64,000 nt of DNA from Microbacteriaceae bacterium VKM Ac-2854. Lineage in GTDB: Bacteria > Actinomycetota > Actinomycetes > Actinomycetales > Microbacteriaceae. A program made the position numbers and the translations under genes. Positions 55,286 to 63,892 of this stretch are shown piece after piece. Each line of letters begins with the position of its first letter. Position 1 is the stretch's first letter. The stretch spans positions 310,001-374,000 of the forward strand of contig JABMLH010000004.1 in assembly GCA_013205085.1 (NCBI GenBank), written 5' to 3'. Under the pieces are notes generated by a model that worked only from the letters and a program-made list of their open reading frames with translations, had not been told where the DNA came from and made no database searches.

Positions 55286-57232
55286 GTGAACGTGCGCGAC
55301 GAATCCAGTCACCCGCCCCTCCAGCCGCTGCTGCACGACTCGACCGTGCTGCTGCGGGCGCCGTCGCAGGCCTGGTCGGCGGCCGATGGCGAGATGGGTT
55401 CGGCGCCGATCCACGGCTTCTTCCACGGCGACATCCGCGTGCTGGCCGGCCTGTCCGTGCGCATCGGCGGGGCGCCGGTCGAGCCGATCGCGCTCTCGCG
55501 CGACGGCGCGTCCTCCGCCGTGTTCGTGGCCCTGGCGCGCTCGCTCGACGACGCCTCCGCCGATCCGAAGCTGCGACTCGTGCACCGCCGCAGGGTCGAA
55601 GCCGGACTGCTGAGCGAGACGCTGACCCTCGAATCCGCACTGCCCACGGCGGTCGAGACCAGCATCGAGGTGCGCCTGGTGCCGGATGCGACGGTGATGC
55701 ACGTGGTCAAGGCCGGGCTCGCCGAGCCGAGCGGAGAATGGCCGAGCGGGGTGACCGTGACCGCGGTCGAGGCCGAGCGCGACGGATCCGCGCTGCGCTG
55801 GGCGGTGTCGGTGCCGCCGCGCGGCAGCGCATCCGTGAGCTGGAGCCTCGCCGTCGCGGATGCCGCCGCCGTCGTCGCGGCCGCGCCCGGCGAAGCGGAG
55901 TGGTCGGGCACGGTCGTCCACGCCGAGGACTCCCGCCTCGCCGCCTGGCTGCGCGTCGCCCTCGATGATCTGGACGCCCTGCGGATGGTCACCACCGCCC
56001 GCCCCGACGAGCCGTTCCTCGCCGCCGGCGCGCCCTGGTTCTTCACGCTCTTCGGCCGCGACTCGATCTGGGCCGCGCGGATGCTGCTGCCGCTGGGCAC
56101 CGCGATCGCCGGCTCCACGCTGCGGGTTCTCGCCGGCCTGCAGGGCACGCGCAGCGTCGCCGACACGGCGGAGCAGCCGGGCAAGATCATGCACGAACTG
56201 CGCGCGACGACGCTGGAGATCCCGGGCGAGGGCGTCTCGCTCCCGCCGCTGTACTACGGCACCGTCGACGCGACGGCGCTCTGGGTGACCCTGCTGCACG
56301 ACGCCTGGCGCTGGGGCCTCCCGGAGGAGGAGGTGGAGGCGCTGCTGCCGGCGCTGGAGGCTGCGCTCGGCTGGCTCGCCGACAACGCGGATGCGGACGG
56401 CTTCCTGCGCTACGTCGACAGCACAGGCCACGGTCTGGCGAACCAGGGCTGGAAGGACTCCGGCGACTCGATCCAGTGGCACGACGGCCGGCTCGCCGAG
56501 GGCCCCATCGCGCTGTGCGAGGTACAGGCCTACGCGCACGAGGCGTACGTCGGCGCCGCGGCGCTGCTGGAGCGGTTCGGGCGGGACGGATCCGCGTGGC
56601 TCACGCGCGCCAGCGAGCTGAAAACGGCCTTCGACCGGGCCTTCTGGATCGAAACCGGCGACGGCGGTTACCCGGCGATCGCGCTGGATGTGCACGGCCG
56701 GCCGGTCGATTCGGTCACCAGCAACCTCGGGCACCTGCTGGGCACCGGCATCCTCGCGCCGGGGCGCGCCGAGCGCATCGCCGAGGTGCTGGTGTCGCCC
56801 GCGCTGAACTCCGGTTACGGCTTGCGCACGCTGTCGACGGGTGACGCGGGCTACGCCCCGCTCTCGTACCACGGCGGCACCGTGTGGGCGCACGACACGG
56901 CCATCGCGGTGGCCGGACTGGCCCGCGAGGGCTTCGACGCCGAGGCCGCCGAGCTCGCGCACGGGCTGCTGGCTGCCGCCGAGGGCTTCGGCTACCGGAT
57001 GCCCGAACTGCACTCGGGCGATCCGGCCGCCGGATTCGCCGCGCCCGTGCCGTATCCCGCCGCCTGCCGACCGCAGGCCTGGTCAGCGGCCGCGTCGGTC
57101 GTGGTGCTCTCGGCCGCTCTCGGCCTCGCACCCGCCGGCGCGACGCTCACCGTCACCCCGAACCCCGCCGTCGCCGGCGCCGTCTCGGCCCACGGCATCC
57201 GCTACCGCGGCGAGATCGTCCCGATCCCCTGA
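55286..57232 (+). CDS. Glycogen-debranching-type glycosidase (amylo-alpha-1,6-glucosidase-like)
   Basis: This 648-residue protein has an N-terminal beta domain of the glycogen-debranching-enzyme N-terminal family (residues about 10-190, PIHGFFHGDIRVLAGLSVRIGG). An (alpha/alpha)6 barrel follows (about 230-640) with GAPWFFTLFGRDSIWAARMLLPLG, QGWKDSGDSIQ and the catalytic-type acidic residues near WHDGRLAEG. It hydrolyses oligosaccharide side chains in the cytoplasm. The GTG at 55286 has AGAGGAG. There is no signal peptide, so it acts on sugars brought in by the divergent importer. Confidence 0.87.
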   Translation: MNVRDESSHPPLQPLLHDSTVLLRAPSQAWSAADGEMGSAPIHGFFHGDIRVLAGLSVRIGGAPVEPIALSRDGASSAVFVALARSLDDASADPKLRLVHRRRVEAGLLSETLTLESALPTAVETSIEVRLVPDATVMHVVKAGLAEPSGEWPSGVTVTAVEAERDGSALRWAVSVPPRGSASVSWSLAVADAAAVVAAAPGEAEWSGTVVHAEDSRLAAWLRVALDDLDALRMVTTARPDEPFLAAGAPWFFTLFGRDSIWAARMLLPLGTAIAGSTLRVLAGLQGTRSVADTAEQPGKIMHELRATTLEIPGEGVSLPPLYYGTVDATALWVTLLHDAWRWGLPEEEVEALLPALEAALGWLADNADADGFLRYVDSTGHGLANQGWKDSGDSIQWHDGRLAEGPIALCEVQAYAHEAYVGAAALLERFGRDGSAWLTRASELKTAFDRAFWIETGDGGYPAIALDVHGRPVDSVTSNLGHLLGTGILAPGRAERIAEVLVSPALNSGYGLRTLSTGDAGYAPLSYHGGTVWAHDTAIAVAGLAREGFDAEAAELAHGLLAAAEGFGYRMPELHSGDPAAGFAAPVPYPAACRPQAWSAAASVVVLSAALGLAPAGATLTVTPNPAVAGAVSAHGIRYRGEIVPIP

Positions 57233-57259
57233 CCACAGCCGGCCACCCCTGACCGCGAC

Positions 57260-57685
57260 TCACACCCTCGGCGCCACCTCCGCCAGCCCCGTCAACACCA
57301 TCCGCCAGTTGCCCGACGCGTGCTCGGCCGCCTCATCCGTGGCGTTGTTGTCCTGCGTGATCGTCACCGTGCAGCCGCCGTCGGCCGGCTCGATCGCGTA
57401 CTCGACGCGCTGGTAGTTCTCCGGCACGTCGGGTTTGCCGCTGCTCGGACTGAAGAAGCTGGTGACCAGCCGCCGCGGCTCGGTGTACTCGAGCACCTCG
57501 CCCGTGTCCTCGTACGCCTTGCCGTCGAACTCCCCGGAGTAGCGGATCCGGCTGCCGACCTTCCAGTCCGTCTCCAGCGTGGTGCCGAAGAAGTACTGCT
57601 TCACCAAGTCCGGCTCCGTCAGCGCTCGCCAGATCTGTTCCGCCGTCGCCGGCACCCACACACTCGCCTTCGCATCCTCGACCAT
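57260..57685 (-). CDS. SRPBCC-fold protein (AHSA1 type)
   Basis: This 141-residue protein has the activator-of-Hsp90 homologue-1-like layout: ASVWVPATAEQIWRALTEPDLVKQYFFGTTLETDWKVGSRI and EVLEYTEPRRLVTSFF, with the helix ASGNWRMVLTGLAEVAP closing the cavity. Bacterial AHSA1 proteins bind small hydrophobic ligands; no chaperone role is implied. GGGAGAG precedes the ATG. It follows the convergent glycosidase gene by 27 bp. Confidence 0.88.
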   Translation of the reverse strand: MVEDAKASVWVPATAEQIWRALTEPDLVKQYFFGTTLETDWKVGSRIRYSGEFDGKAYEDTGEVLEYTEPRRLVTSFFSPSSGKPDVPENYQRVEYAIEPADGGCTVTITQDNNATDEAAEHASGNWRMVLTGLAEVAPRV

Positions 57686-57746
57686 CGTCGCTCTCCCTTC
57701 CGTCGCCAGTCTGCGCCCACCACCCCCTGCGACGGAACGGGCGCGG

Positions 57747-58820
57747 CTAACCCAGGCGCGCCAGCACCTGGCGGGCGATGCGGCGGCCGGAGCGGTTCGC
57801 GCCGATGGTGGAGGCGGTCGGACCGTACCCGGCGAAGAAGATCCGCGGATCCGTGAGCGACGCGCCGTCCTCGACCGCGATGCCGCCGCTCTGCTCCCGC
57901 AGGTGCAACGGGGCGAGGTGGCGCAGCTCCGGCCGGAACCCGGTGGCCCAGATGATCGCGTCGGCTCGGCTGAAGGTACCGTCGGGCCAGCGCACACCGT
58001 CGGCCTCGATCGCACTGAACATCGGCCGATCCCTCAGGATCCCGCGCTCGATCCCCGCCGCGATCCGCCGGGTGCGCTGCACGCCGGTGCCGCTGACGAT
58101 GCTCGGCAGCGCCGCGCCCGCGCGCGCCGCCTCATCCTGCATCGCGACCGCGGCCTGGGCGGACTCGAGCGCGAGGGTGTCGCCGTCGCGGAACTCGACC
58201 GGGCGCCTCGTCGCCCAGGTCACGCTGCGGGCCACCCGCTCGAGCTCCAGGAGGAAGCCGATCGCCGACGTGCCGCCGCCGACGACGATGACCTGCTGAT
58301 CGGTGAACTGCTCAGCGGCGACGTACTGCGTCGTATCCAGCTGCCGCCCGCGGAAGAAGTTGCGTCCGCGGTAGAACGGCACGAACGGCGAACCCCAGGT
58401 TCCGGTCGCGTTGACCAGGATGCGCGTGGTCCAGTCGCCCGCGTCCGTCTCGATCCGCAGGCGGCCGCCTCCTGCCTCCGTCACCTGCTGCACGGCGACC
58501 GGGCGCCGCACCGGCAGCTCGAACGCCCGCTCGTAACGCCCGTAGTACTCGGTCACGACGTCGCGCGCGGGTCGGCGACGGTCCGCGGTGTCGAAGCTCA
58601 CCCCCATCCGGTCCATCCCCGGGAGGTCGTGCACCTTGTGGGCGGAGCCGAGGCGCAGCGCCTCCCACCGGAACTGCCACGCCCCGCCCGGCAGCGGCCC
58701 GCGATCCAGCAGGGCGAAGTCGTTCCCGAGACCCAGACGGCGCAGGTGGTAGCCGACCGAAAGGCCCGCCTGACCGGCCCCGATCACAACGACGGGGAGG
58801 AAGAGGGGTTCGCTCGGCAC
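57747..58820 (-). CDS. Flavin-containing monooxygenase-like protein (CzcO type)
   Basis: This 357-residue protein has an FAD Rossmann motif VVVIGAGQAGLSVGYHL, a second dinucleotide motif VIVVGGGTSAIGFLLELE for NADPH and the linker ATGFRP. These place it with the putative flavoproteins of the CzcO/ArsO group, single-component monooxygenases in the cytoplasm. The substrate is unknown. No heavy-metal or arsenic genes are near, so the historical name CzcO should not be taken as function. It is likely monocistronic with the SRPBCC gene downstream by 61 bp. Confidence 0.85.
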   Translation of the reverse strand: MPSEPLFLPVVVIGAGQAGLSVGYHLRRLGLGNDFALLDRGPLPGGAWQFRWEALRLGSAHKVHDLPGMDRMGVSFDTADRRRPARDVVTEYYGRYERAFELPVRRPVAVQQVTEAGGGRLRIETDAGDWTTRILVNATGTWGSPFVPFYRGRNFFRGRQLDTTQYVAAEQFTDQQVIVVGGGTSAIGFLLELERVARSVTWATRRPVEFRDGDTLALESAQAAVAMQDEAARAGAALPSIVSGTGVQRTRRIAAGIERGILRDRPMFSAIEADGVRWPDGTFSRADAIIWATGFRPELRHLAPLHLREQSGGIAVEDGASLTDPRIFFAGYGPTASTIGANRSGRRIARQVLARLG

Positions 58821-59009
58821 AGCACATCCAACGTCGGGTTCCAGTGGGTTGTTCCTGCGGCCGGCGGGACCGGATGCGGCACCTCGGGGGTACCTGGGGG
58901 CGGTACTCGCCCCGTCTGCTAAACTACCGGCTAGATTTCATCGTTCCCTGTTTGGTTCTATCCCAGCCGGCTCTTGCCCGTCTGGCCTGTCATCGTGAGG
59001 GGGTCACCC

Positions 59010-59225
59010 ATGGGGCGCGGCCGTCAAAAGGCAAAGAATACGAAGATCGCCCGTGAGCTGAAGTCGTTCAGCCCGTCGGTCGATTACAACGCACTCGAAC
59101 GCGAACTCAGTCACCCTCACGAGGACGAGTACGCGAAGTGGGCGGAGTACGCCGACGAGACCGACGACGAGCTCGACGGCTCGGAAGACGGCTACGTCCA
59201 GGAGCCGCATCAGAAGCGAGCCTGA
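59010..59225 (+). CDS. DUF3073-family small protein
   Basis: This 71-residue protein begins with MGRGRQKAKNTKIARELK and has an acidic C-terminal half (EDEYAKWAEYADETDDELDGSEDG), the signature of DUF3073, a family confined to actinobacteria. The function is unknown; the basic head and acidic tail suggest nucleic-acid or protein contact. The sequence around 58920-59000 is relatively AT-rich and probably holds the promoter. A clear intrinsic terminator follows 44 bp after the stop. Confidence 0.92.
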   Translation: MGRGRQKAKNTKIARELKSFSPSVDYNALERELSHPHEDEYAKWAEYADETDDELDGSEDGYVQEPHQKRA

Positions 59226-59268
59226 AGACGGGTTCTGAGCACCGGCGCACTCGCACCATCGACGACGA

Positions 59269-59298
59269 AGTCACCCCGAATCCCGGGGTGACTCTTTC
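59269..59298 (+). terminator. Intrinsic terminator of the DUF3073 gene
   Basis: AGTCACCCCG and CGGGGTGACT form a 10-bp stem with a short loop, followed by CTTTCGTG. This is a conventional terminator, unlike the shared-word repeat families. The rest of 59226-59490 holds the GTAAC repeats and no gene. Confidence 0.8.
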
Positions 59299-59425
59299 GT
59301 GTGTGCGGACACGTCGTCTGCTCGCGGAGCTTCGGCGCGCGGATCGTCGGCGCCCGATCCTGGGCGGCGGCGGTGAATCCCGCCCTCGGCATCGGTGGCT
59401 GACGCCACCCCCTTTCGCGCGCCCG

Positions 59426-59452
59426 TAACACGGCTGTAACGTGCCGGTAACG
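59426..59452. promoter_or_regulatory. Three GTAAC direct repeats, MtrA-like box
   Basis: GTAAC recurs three times at an exact 11-bp period (TAAC at 59427, 59438 and 59449). Helically phased GTAAC-type repeats are the recognition pattern of the actinobacterial OmpR-type regulator MtrA. The site is about 40 bp before the membrane-protein gene at 59491. Confidence 0.6.
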
Positions 59453-59490
59453 GACGCGACACCCGAGCGTCCGGCGTCGATGGAGCCGCC

Positions 59491-59982
59491 ATGTTCGAAC
59501 CCGATATCTCCGCGCACCCCGTCGCGCGGGCCCTCTACGTCAGTCTCGCCCTCGTGATCGGCGGTGTCGTCGTCGGCGCCGCCACCGGTGCGCTCGTGGC
59601 GGTGCTGATCTACATCCCCAGTGTGGTGGCCGCCGGATTCGTCACCGGATCCGGCCTGATCACCTTCGGCGTCCTGATGGGCGTCGCCTCCGGCGCGGGC
59701 ATCGGCTTCGCCGGCGGGATCGGCGCCCTCGCCGGAATGATCAGCGTGCGCGCCGTCTCGCATACCGACCTGTCGTTCATCCTCGGCTCCAGCGTCGGCG
59801 CCGCACTCGGTGTGCTGATCGCCTCGGCGAACCTGCTGGTCAGCCGCGACGGCGCCACCTGGACCCCGGTCGCGCTGTCGACGCTGTGCGCCCTCTTCGC
59901 CTGCGGCGTCGGCGCCTGGGCGCTGACCCGGCACGAGCACACGTGGGAGCGGATGCACCGGCCGGCGATGCAGCGCGTCTGA
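59491..59982 (+). CDS. Glycine/alanine-rich four-helix membrane protein
   Basis: This 163-residue protein has four hydrophobic segments (about 15-40, 43-65, 68-92, 102-125) and a final helix near 135-152, then a polar tail. The helices are rich in Gly and Ala, and I recognise no family. GGAGCC sits just before the ATG. Three GTAAC repeats lie upstream, so it may belong to an MtrA-type cell-envelope regulon (inference). A family-B inverted repeat starts 5 bp after its stop. Confidence 0.7.
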   Translation: MFEPDISAHPVARALYVSLALVIGGVVVGAATGALVAVLIYIPSVVAAGFVTGSGLITFGVLMGVASGAGIGFAGGIGALAGMISVRAVSHTDLSFILGSSVGAALGVLIASANLLVSRDGATWTPVALSTLCALFACGVGAWALTRHEHTWERMHRPAMQRV

Positions 59983-59987
59983 TGAAG

Positions 59988-60040
59988 TAGGGGGTTGTCA
60001 CTCCGTCCCACGCGCAGCGGGACGGAGTGACAACCCCCTA
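59988..60040. terminator. Family-B inverted repeat, copy 3
   Basis: TAGGGGGTTGTCACTCCGTC and its complement form a 22-bp perfect stem with a 9-nt loop between the convergent membrane-protein and purM genes. Confidence 0.85.
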
Positions 60041-60054
60041 CTCGAGCGGCTCCG

Positions 60055-61188
60055 CTACGCGTACTGCCCGACCAGGCGCACCGCGCCGCCGTCGACGCCC
60101 TTAGCGCCCTGCTCGAAGCCGGCGAAGTCGCGCGCATCCGTCGAGACGCGACCCGCGACCCACGCCGGGATGCCGGCGGGCGCGAGGGCGGCGATCACCG
60201 CGGGCGCAGCCTCGGGCGCGACCACGGCGAACATGCCGATGCCGAGGTTCCAGGTGCCCTCGGTGCTCTCCAGCGTCGCACCCGACATCCCGACCAGCGC
60301 GCGGAACACATCCGACGGGCTCCAGCTGGCGCGGTCGAGTTCGACCCAGGAGCCGCGCGGCAGCACGCGGGCGAGGTTCGCCGCGATCCCACCGCCGGTG
60401 ACATGGCTGAGCGAGTGCACGGCGGAGCCGATGCCCGCGTCGCCGAGCACGTTCAGCAGCGGCGTCGTATACAGCCGCGTCGGCTCGAGCAGAACCTCGC
60501 CGACCACGCCGCCGAGTTCGGTGGAGTGATCGCGGAAGCCGATGCCGCGCTGGGCCAGGATGTGGCGGACGAGCGAGAATCCGTTGGAGTGCAGGCCGGA
60601 GGAGGCCAGCGCGATCACCAGGTCGCCGTCGCGCACGCGGTCGGCGCCGAGCACCGCATCCGCCTCGACCGCGCCCACGGCGGCGCCCGCCACGTCGTAG
60701 TCGTCGGGGCCGAGCAGGCCGGGGTGCTCCGCGGTTTCGCCGCCGACGAGGGCGGTACCCGTGGCGGCGCAGGCGTTGGCGATGCCGGCGACGATGTCGG
60801 CGATCCGGGCCGGGACCACCTTGCCGCAGGCGATGTAGTCGGTCATGAACAGGGGGCGCGCGCCGACCACGACGATGTCGTCGACGACCATGCCGACGAG
60901 GTCCTGGCCGATGGTGTCGTGCTTGTCGATCGCCTGCGCGATCGCGACCTTCGTGCCTACGCCGTCCGTCGACGTCGCCAGCAGCGGCTTGTCGAAGTTC
61001 TTGAGGAAGGACACGTCGTACAGCCCGGCGAAGCCGCCGACCCCGCCCAGCACGCTGGAGTTGTGGGTCGCCGAGACGGCCGCCTTCATCAGTTCGACGG
61101 CGAGATCTCCCGCCGCCGTGTCGACTCCGGCCTGGGCGTAGCTGTTCGCGCTCGTGTTCGTCACGCCGACCATTGTCGCTGATTTCAT
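60055..61188 (-). CDS. purM: Phosphoribosylformylglycinamidine cyclo-ligase
   Basis: This 377-residue protein has SYAQAGVDTAAGDLAVELMK, the ATP/substrate loop STDGVGTKV, VDDIVVVGARPLFMTDYIACGK and GGGIAANLARVLP, all characteristic of PurM (AIR synthetase). It catalyses the fifth step of purine synthesis, closing FGAM to AIR with ATP. The ATG at 61188 (MKSATMVGV) and one at 61173 (MVGVTNT) are both possible; neither has a clear ribosome-binding site. It is divergent from purF, and the shared 226-bp region contains a perfect 28-bp palindrome. Confidence 0.93.
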   Translation of the reverse strand: MKSATMVGVTNTSANSYAQAGVDTAAGDLAVELMKAAVSATHNSSVLGGVGGFAGLYDVSFLKNFDKPLLATSTDGVGTKVAIAQAIDKHDTIGQDLVGMVVDDIVVVGARPLFMTDYIACGKVVPARIADIVAGIANACAATGTALVGGETAEHPGLLGPDDYDVAGAAVGAVEADAVLGADRVRDGDLVIALASSGLHSNGFSLVRHILAQRGIGFRDHSTELGGVVGEVLLEPTRLYTTPLLNVLGDAGIGSAVHSLSHVTGGGIAANLARVLPRGSWVELDRASWSPSDVFRALVGMSGATLESTEGTWNLGIGMFAVVAPEAAPAVIAALAPAGIPAWVAGRVSTDARDFAGFEQGAKGVDGGAVRLVGQYA

Positions 61189-61280
61189 GGCTTTCGCGGG
61201 GCCTGACCCGATCGGCGCTCGCGAGATGCCGCCGTGCGGACCAAATCCGTGGCCGCGGCGGCCCACATCGTCCGCAACAG

Positions 61281-61308
61281 CGAATCTCGCGAAATTTCGC
61301 GAGATTCG
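61281..61308. promoter_or_regulatory. Perfect 28-bp palindrome in the purM-purF divergent region
   Basis: CGAATCTCGCGAAA followed by its exact reverse complement, no loop. It lies about 93 bp from the purM start and 107 bp from the purF start. With zero spacer it looks like a dimeric repressor operator rather than a terminator. The regulator is unknown. Confidence 0.6.
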
Positions 61309-61414
61309 AGGACTTGGGGCCGGCGTGAGCGAGTAAGTCTCGTTAGGTCAGGTGAAGATCGCGTGAAATGATGAGGCGTCAATCCCCCTTGTACCCTTTG
61401 GGAGCCCACCAGGC

Positions 61415-62872
61415 ATGTGCGGAATCGTAGGAATCGTCTCCTCGGAACCCGTCAACCAGTCCATCTACGACAGCCTCTCCCTGCTGCAGCACCGAGGGCA
61501 GGACTCGACCGGCATCGCAACGGCCGAGGGCAGTACCCTCCACATCTCGAAGGCCAAAGGCCAGGTCCGCGAGGCGTTCCGCACGCGTGACATGCGCTCG
61601 CTGCTGGGCAACATGGGTCTCGGCCACGTCCGCTACGCCACCAAGGGCAACGCGGAGCGCGAGGAGGAGGCCCAGCCGTTCTACGTGAACGCGCCGTACG
61701 GCATCATCCTGGTGCACAACGGCAACCTCACCAACACGCGCGAGCTCACGCAGGAGCTGTTCACGATCGACCGCCGGCACCTGAACACGACCTCCGACAC
61801 GGAGCTGCTCGTGAACGTGCTGGCCAACGAGCTGCAGGCCTCGATCTCGGGCAACAAGCTCGAAGCGGATGAGGTCTTCGACGCCGTCGCGAACGTGCAC
61901 GAGCGCGTCGAGGGCTCCTACGCCACCATCGCACTGATCGCCGGCCACGGCCTGCTCGCCTTCCGCGACCCGTTCGGCATCCGCCCGCTGATCGTCGGCC
62001 GCCGGTACAACACCAACGCTCCGGACGACTTCATCGTCGCCTCCGAATCCCTCGTGCTCGAGGCTCAGGGCTTCGAGATCGTGCGCGACGTCGCTCCGGG
62101 CGAGGCCGTGTTCATCACGCCGGACGGCCAGATGTTCTCGCGCCAGTGCGCGAAGAACCCGCGCCTGGTGCCGTGCTCGTTCGAGTACGTCTACCTGGCC
62201 CGCCCCGACTCCGTGATGAGCGGCATCTCGGTCTACGAGGCGCGACTGCGCCTGGGCGACCGCCTCGCCGACACCATCGCCGCGTACACGCCCGGCGGCG
62301 CGATCGACGTCGTCATGCCCATCCCCGACTCCTCGCGCCCTGCCGCGATGCAGGTGGCGCAGAAGCTGGGCCTGGAGTACCGCGAGGGCTTCTACAAGAA
62401 CCGCTACGTGGGCCGCACGTTCATCATGCCCGGCCAGGCGCAGCGCAAGAAGTCGGTGCGACAGAAGCTGAACGCCATGTCGAGCGAGTTCAAGGGCAAG
62501 AACATCCTGATCGTCGACGACTCGATCGTGCGCGGCACCACCTCGAAGGAGATCGTCGACATGGCGCGCGCCGCCGGCGCGAACCAGGTAACTTTCGCCT
62601 CGGCCGCGCCGCCCGTCCGCTACCCGCACGTGTACGGCATCAACATGCCCTCACGCCAGGAGCTGGTCGCGCACGGGCGCAAGATCCCCGAGATCTCGGA
62701 GGCGATCGGCGCCGACTACCTGATCTACCAGGAGGTCGCCGACATGAAGGCCGCCATCCTCGAAGGCTCCGACGTCACCGACCTCGAGATGAGCTGCTTC
62801 ACCGGCGAGTACGTCACGGGCACCGTCACCCCCGAATACCTCGACTGGGTCGAGCGCACCCAGCTGTCCTAA
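61415..62872 (+). CDS. purF: Amidophosphoribosyltransferase
   Basis: This 485-residue protein begins MCGIVGIVSS, so the catalytic Cys2 of the glutaminase is exposed after Met removal and there is no propeptide. The glutaminase domain (about 1-240) shows LLQHRGQDSTG and VRYATKG. The phosphoribosyltransferase domain has ILIVDDSIVRGTTSKEIV. It makes phosphoribosylamine, the committed step of purine synthesis. The C-terminal CxxC seen in Fe-S-containing PurF is reduced to one Cys (EMSCFTGEY), so the [4Fe-4S] cluster may be absent. GGGAG precedes the ATG. Confidence 0.95.
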   Translation: MCGIVGIVSSEPVNQSIYDSLSLLQHRGQDSTGIATAEGSTLHISKAKGQVREAFRTRDMRSLLGNMGLGHVRYATKGNAEREEEAQPFYVNAPYGIILVHNGNLTNTRELTQELFTIDRRHLNTTSDTELLVNVLANELQASISGNKLEADEVFDAVANVHERVEGSYATIALIAGHGLLAFRDPFGIRPLIVGRRYNTNAPDDFIVASESLVLEAQGFEIVRDVAPGEAVFITPDGQMFSRQCAKNPRLVPCSFEYVYLARPDSVMSGISVYEARLRLGDRLADTIAAYTPGGAIDVVMPIPDSSRPAAMQVAQKLGLEYREGFYKNRYVGRTFIMPGQAQRKKSVRQKLNAMSSEFKGKNILIVDDSIVRGTTSKEIVDMARAAGANQVTFASAAPPVRYPHVYGINMPSRQELVAHGRKIPEISEAIGADYLIYQEVADMKAAILEGSDVTDLEMSCFTGEYVTGTVTPEYLDWVERTQLS

Positions 62873-62883
62873 CCCGTCTTCCC

Positions 62884-62952
62884 TCCCCGCGAGATGCCTC
62901 TTCTGTACGCGTTCCTCGGCGTGTCGCGTACATAAGTGGCATCTCGCGGGGA
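62884..62952. terminator. Long hairpin between purF and the convergent DUF1648 gene
   Basis: TCCCCGCGAGATGCC faces GGCATCTCGCGGGGA, and inner TGTACGCG/CGCGTACA extends the stem. It starts 12 bp after the purF stop. Confidence 0.8.
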
Positions 62953-62962
62953 CGGCGCGCGG

Positions 62963-63889
62963 TCAGCGGGCGGCGAGGGTGGTCAGCAGTGCGGCCGGGA
63001 GCGCGGGCTCCGGCACGGTGACCGCGAAGCGGGTGCCGTTGCGGCGGCGCACCACGATCGCCGGCCCGCCGGTGAGCACGACCGCCGAGCGGCCGGGTAG
63101 GAAGCGGTAGCCCCAGCCGCCCCACTCCACCGGACGGATGCTCTCCGCCTGCGCCGAGTCCACCTCCGCCAGCGGAATCCGCGCGATCGGCAGCCGGAAC
63201 ACGCTCGACACCACACGCAGACCGCGGCGATCGACGCTGACACGCAGTCGGGCGAACACGAGGAAGGCGAGCACCAGGATCGCCATCACGACGGTGACCG
63301 CCGTGACACCGGCGACCTCGTGCGATCCGACGATTCCCACGGCCGCGGCCGCGACCCCCGCCACCGTGGCGAGCCAGAAGAAGAGCGGCACCCGCAGCGT
63401 CGTGAACCAGGCTCCCGTCTCGGACTCGCCGAGCGCGACGGCGACCGGCGCGGCCTCGCCCCGCGAATGCTCGCGCCGCGGCGACAGCAGGAACGGCACG
63501 ATCGCATAGGCCCCGGCGAGAACTCCGAGCAACGGGAGACCGCCCGGATCCGCCGGCGACGCCCCATCGAGCGCGACGCCGGCCGTGACCAGCCAGATCC
63601 CGGTGCTCAGGCCCGAGACGAAGCCCGCGCCGAGCACGAGGCCGCGCCGCATGTCCGCCGCCGCCTCCGCGAGCGAGATCAGGCCGACGATCGCTGCCGC
63701 GAGAGCGAGGGCGCCGGTGATGCCGAGTACCACGACCATCGGCGCGCTACTCGACACCCCGTCCGAGTTCCACTGCGTGGCGAGGGTCGATGGCAGCCGA
63801 TCGAACCACGCGGTCGCGGAGAGGGAGAGCACCACAAGGGGCAGCCAGAGGGACGCCGCGGCGAAACGGTCACGGATGGTCTGGGTCAT
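62963..63889 (-). CDS. DUF1648-type membrane protein
   Basis: This 308-residue protein has seven or so membrane helices. The N-terminus holds LPSTLATQWNSDG, the DUF1648 motif seen in SdpI-like immunity proteins, and the C-terminal 110 residues form a PH-like beta domain (VSVDRRGLRVVSSVFRLPIARIPLAEVDSAQ). The role is unknown; related proteins often accompany a GntR (YtrA-type) regulator, as here. The ATG lies 3 bp after the GntR stop, so the two are probably co-transcribed. Confidence 0.85.
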   Translation of the reverse strand: MTQTIRDRFAAASLWLPLVVLSLSATAWFDRLPSTLATQWNSDGVSSSAPMVVVLGITGALALAAAIVGLISLAEAAADMRRGLVLGAGFVSGLSTGIWLVTAGVALDGASPADPGGLPLLGVLAGAYAIVPFLLSPRREHSRGEAAPVAVALGESETGAWFTTLRVPLFFWLATVAGVAAAAVGIVGSHEVAGVTAVTVVMAILVLAFLVFARLRVSVDRRGLRVVSSVFRLPIARIPLAEVDSAQAESIRPVEWGGWGYRFLPGRSAVVLTGGPAIVVRRRNGTRFAVTVPEPALPAALLTTLAAR

Positions 63890-63892
63890 GGC

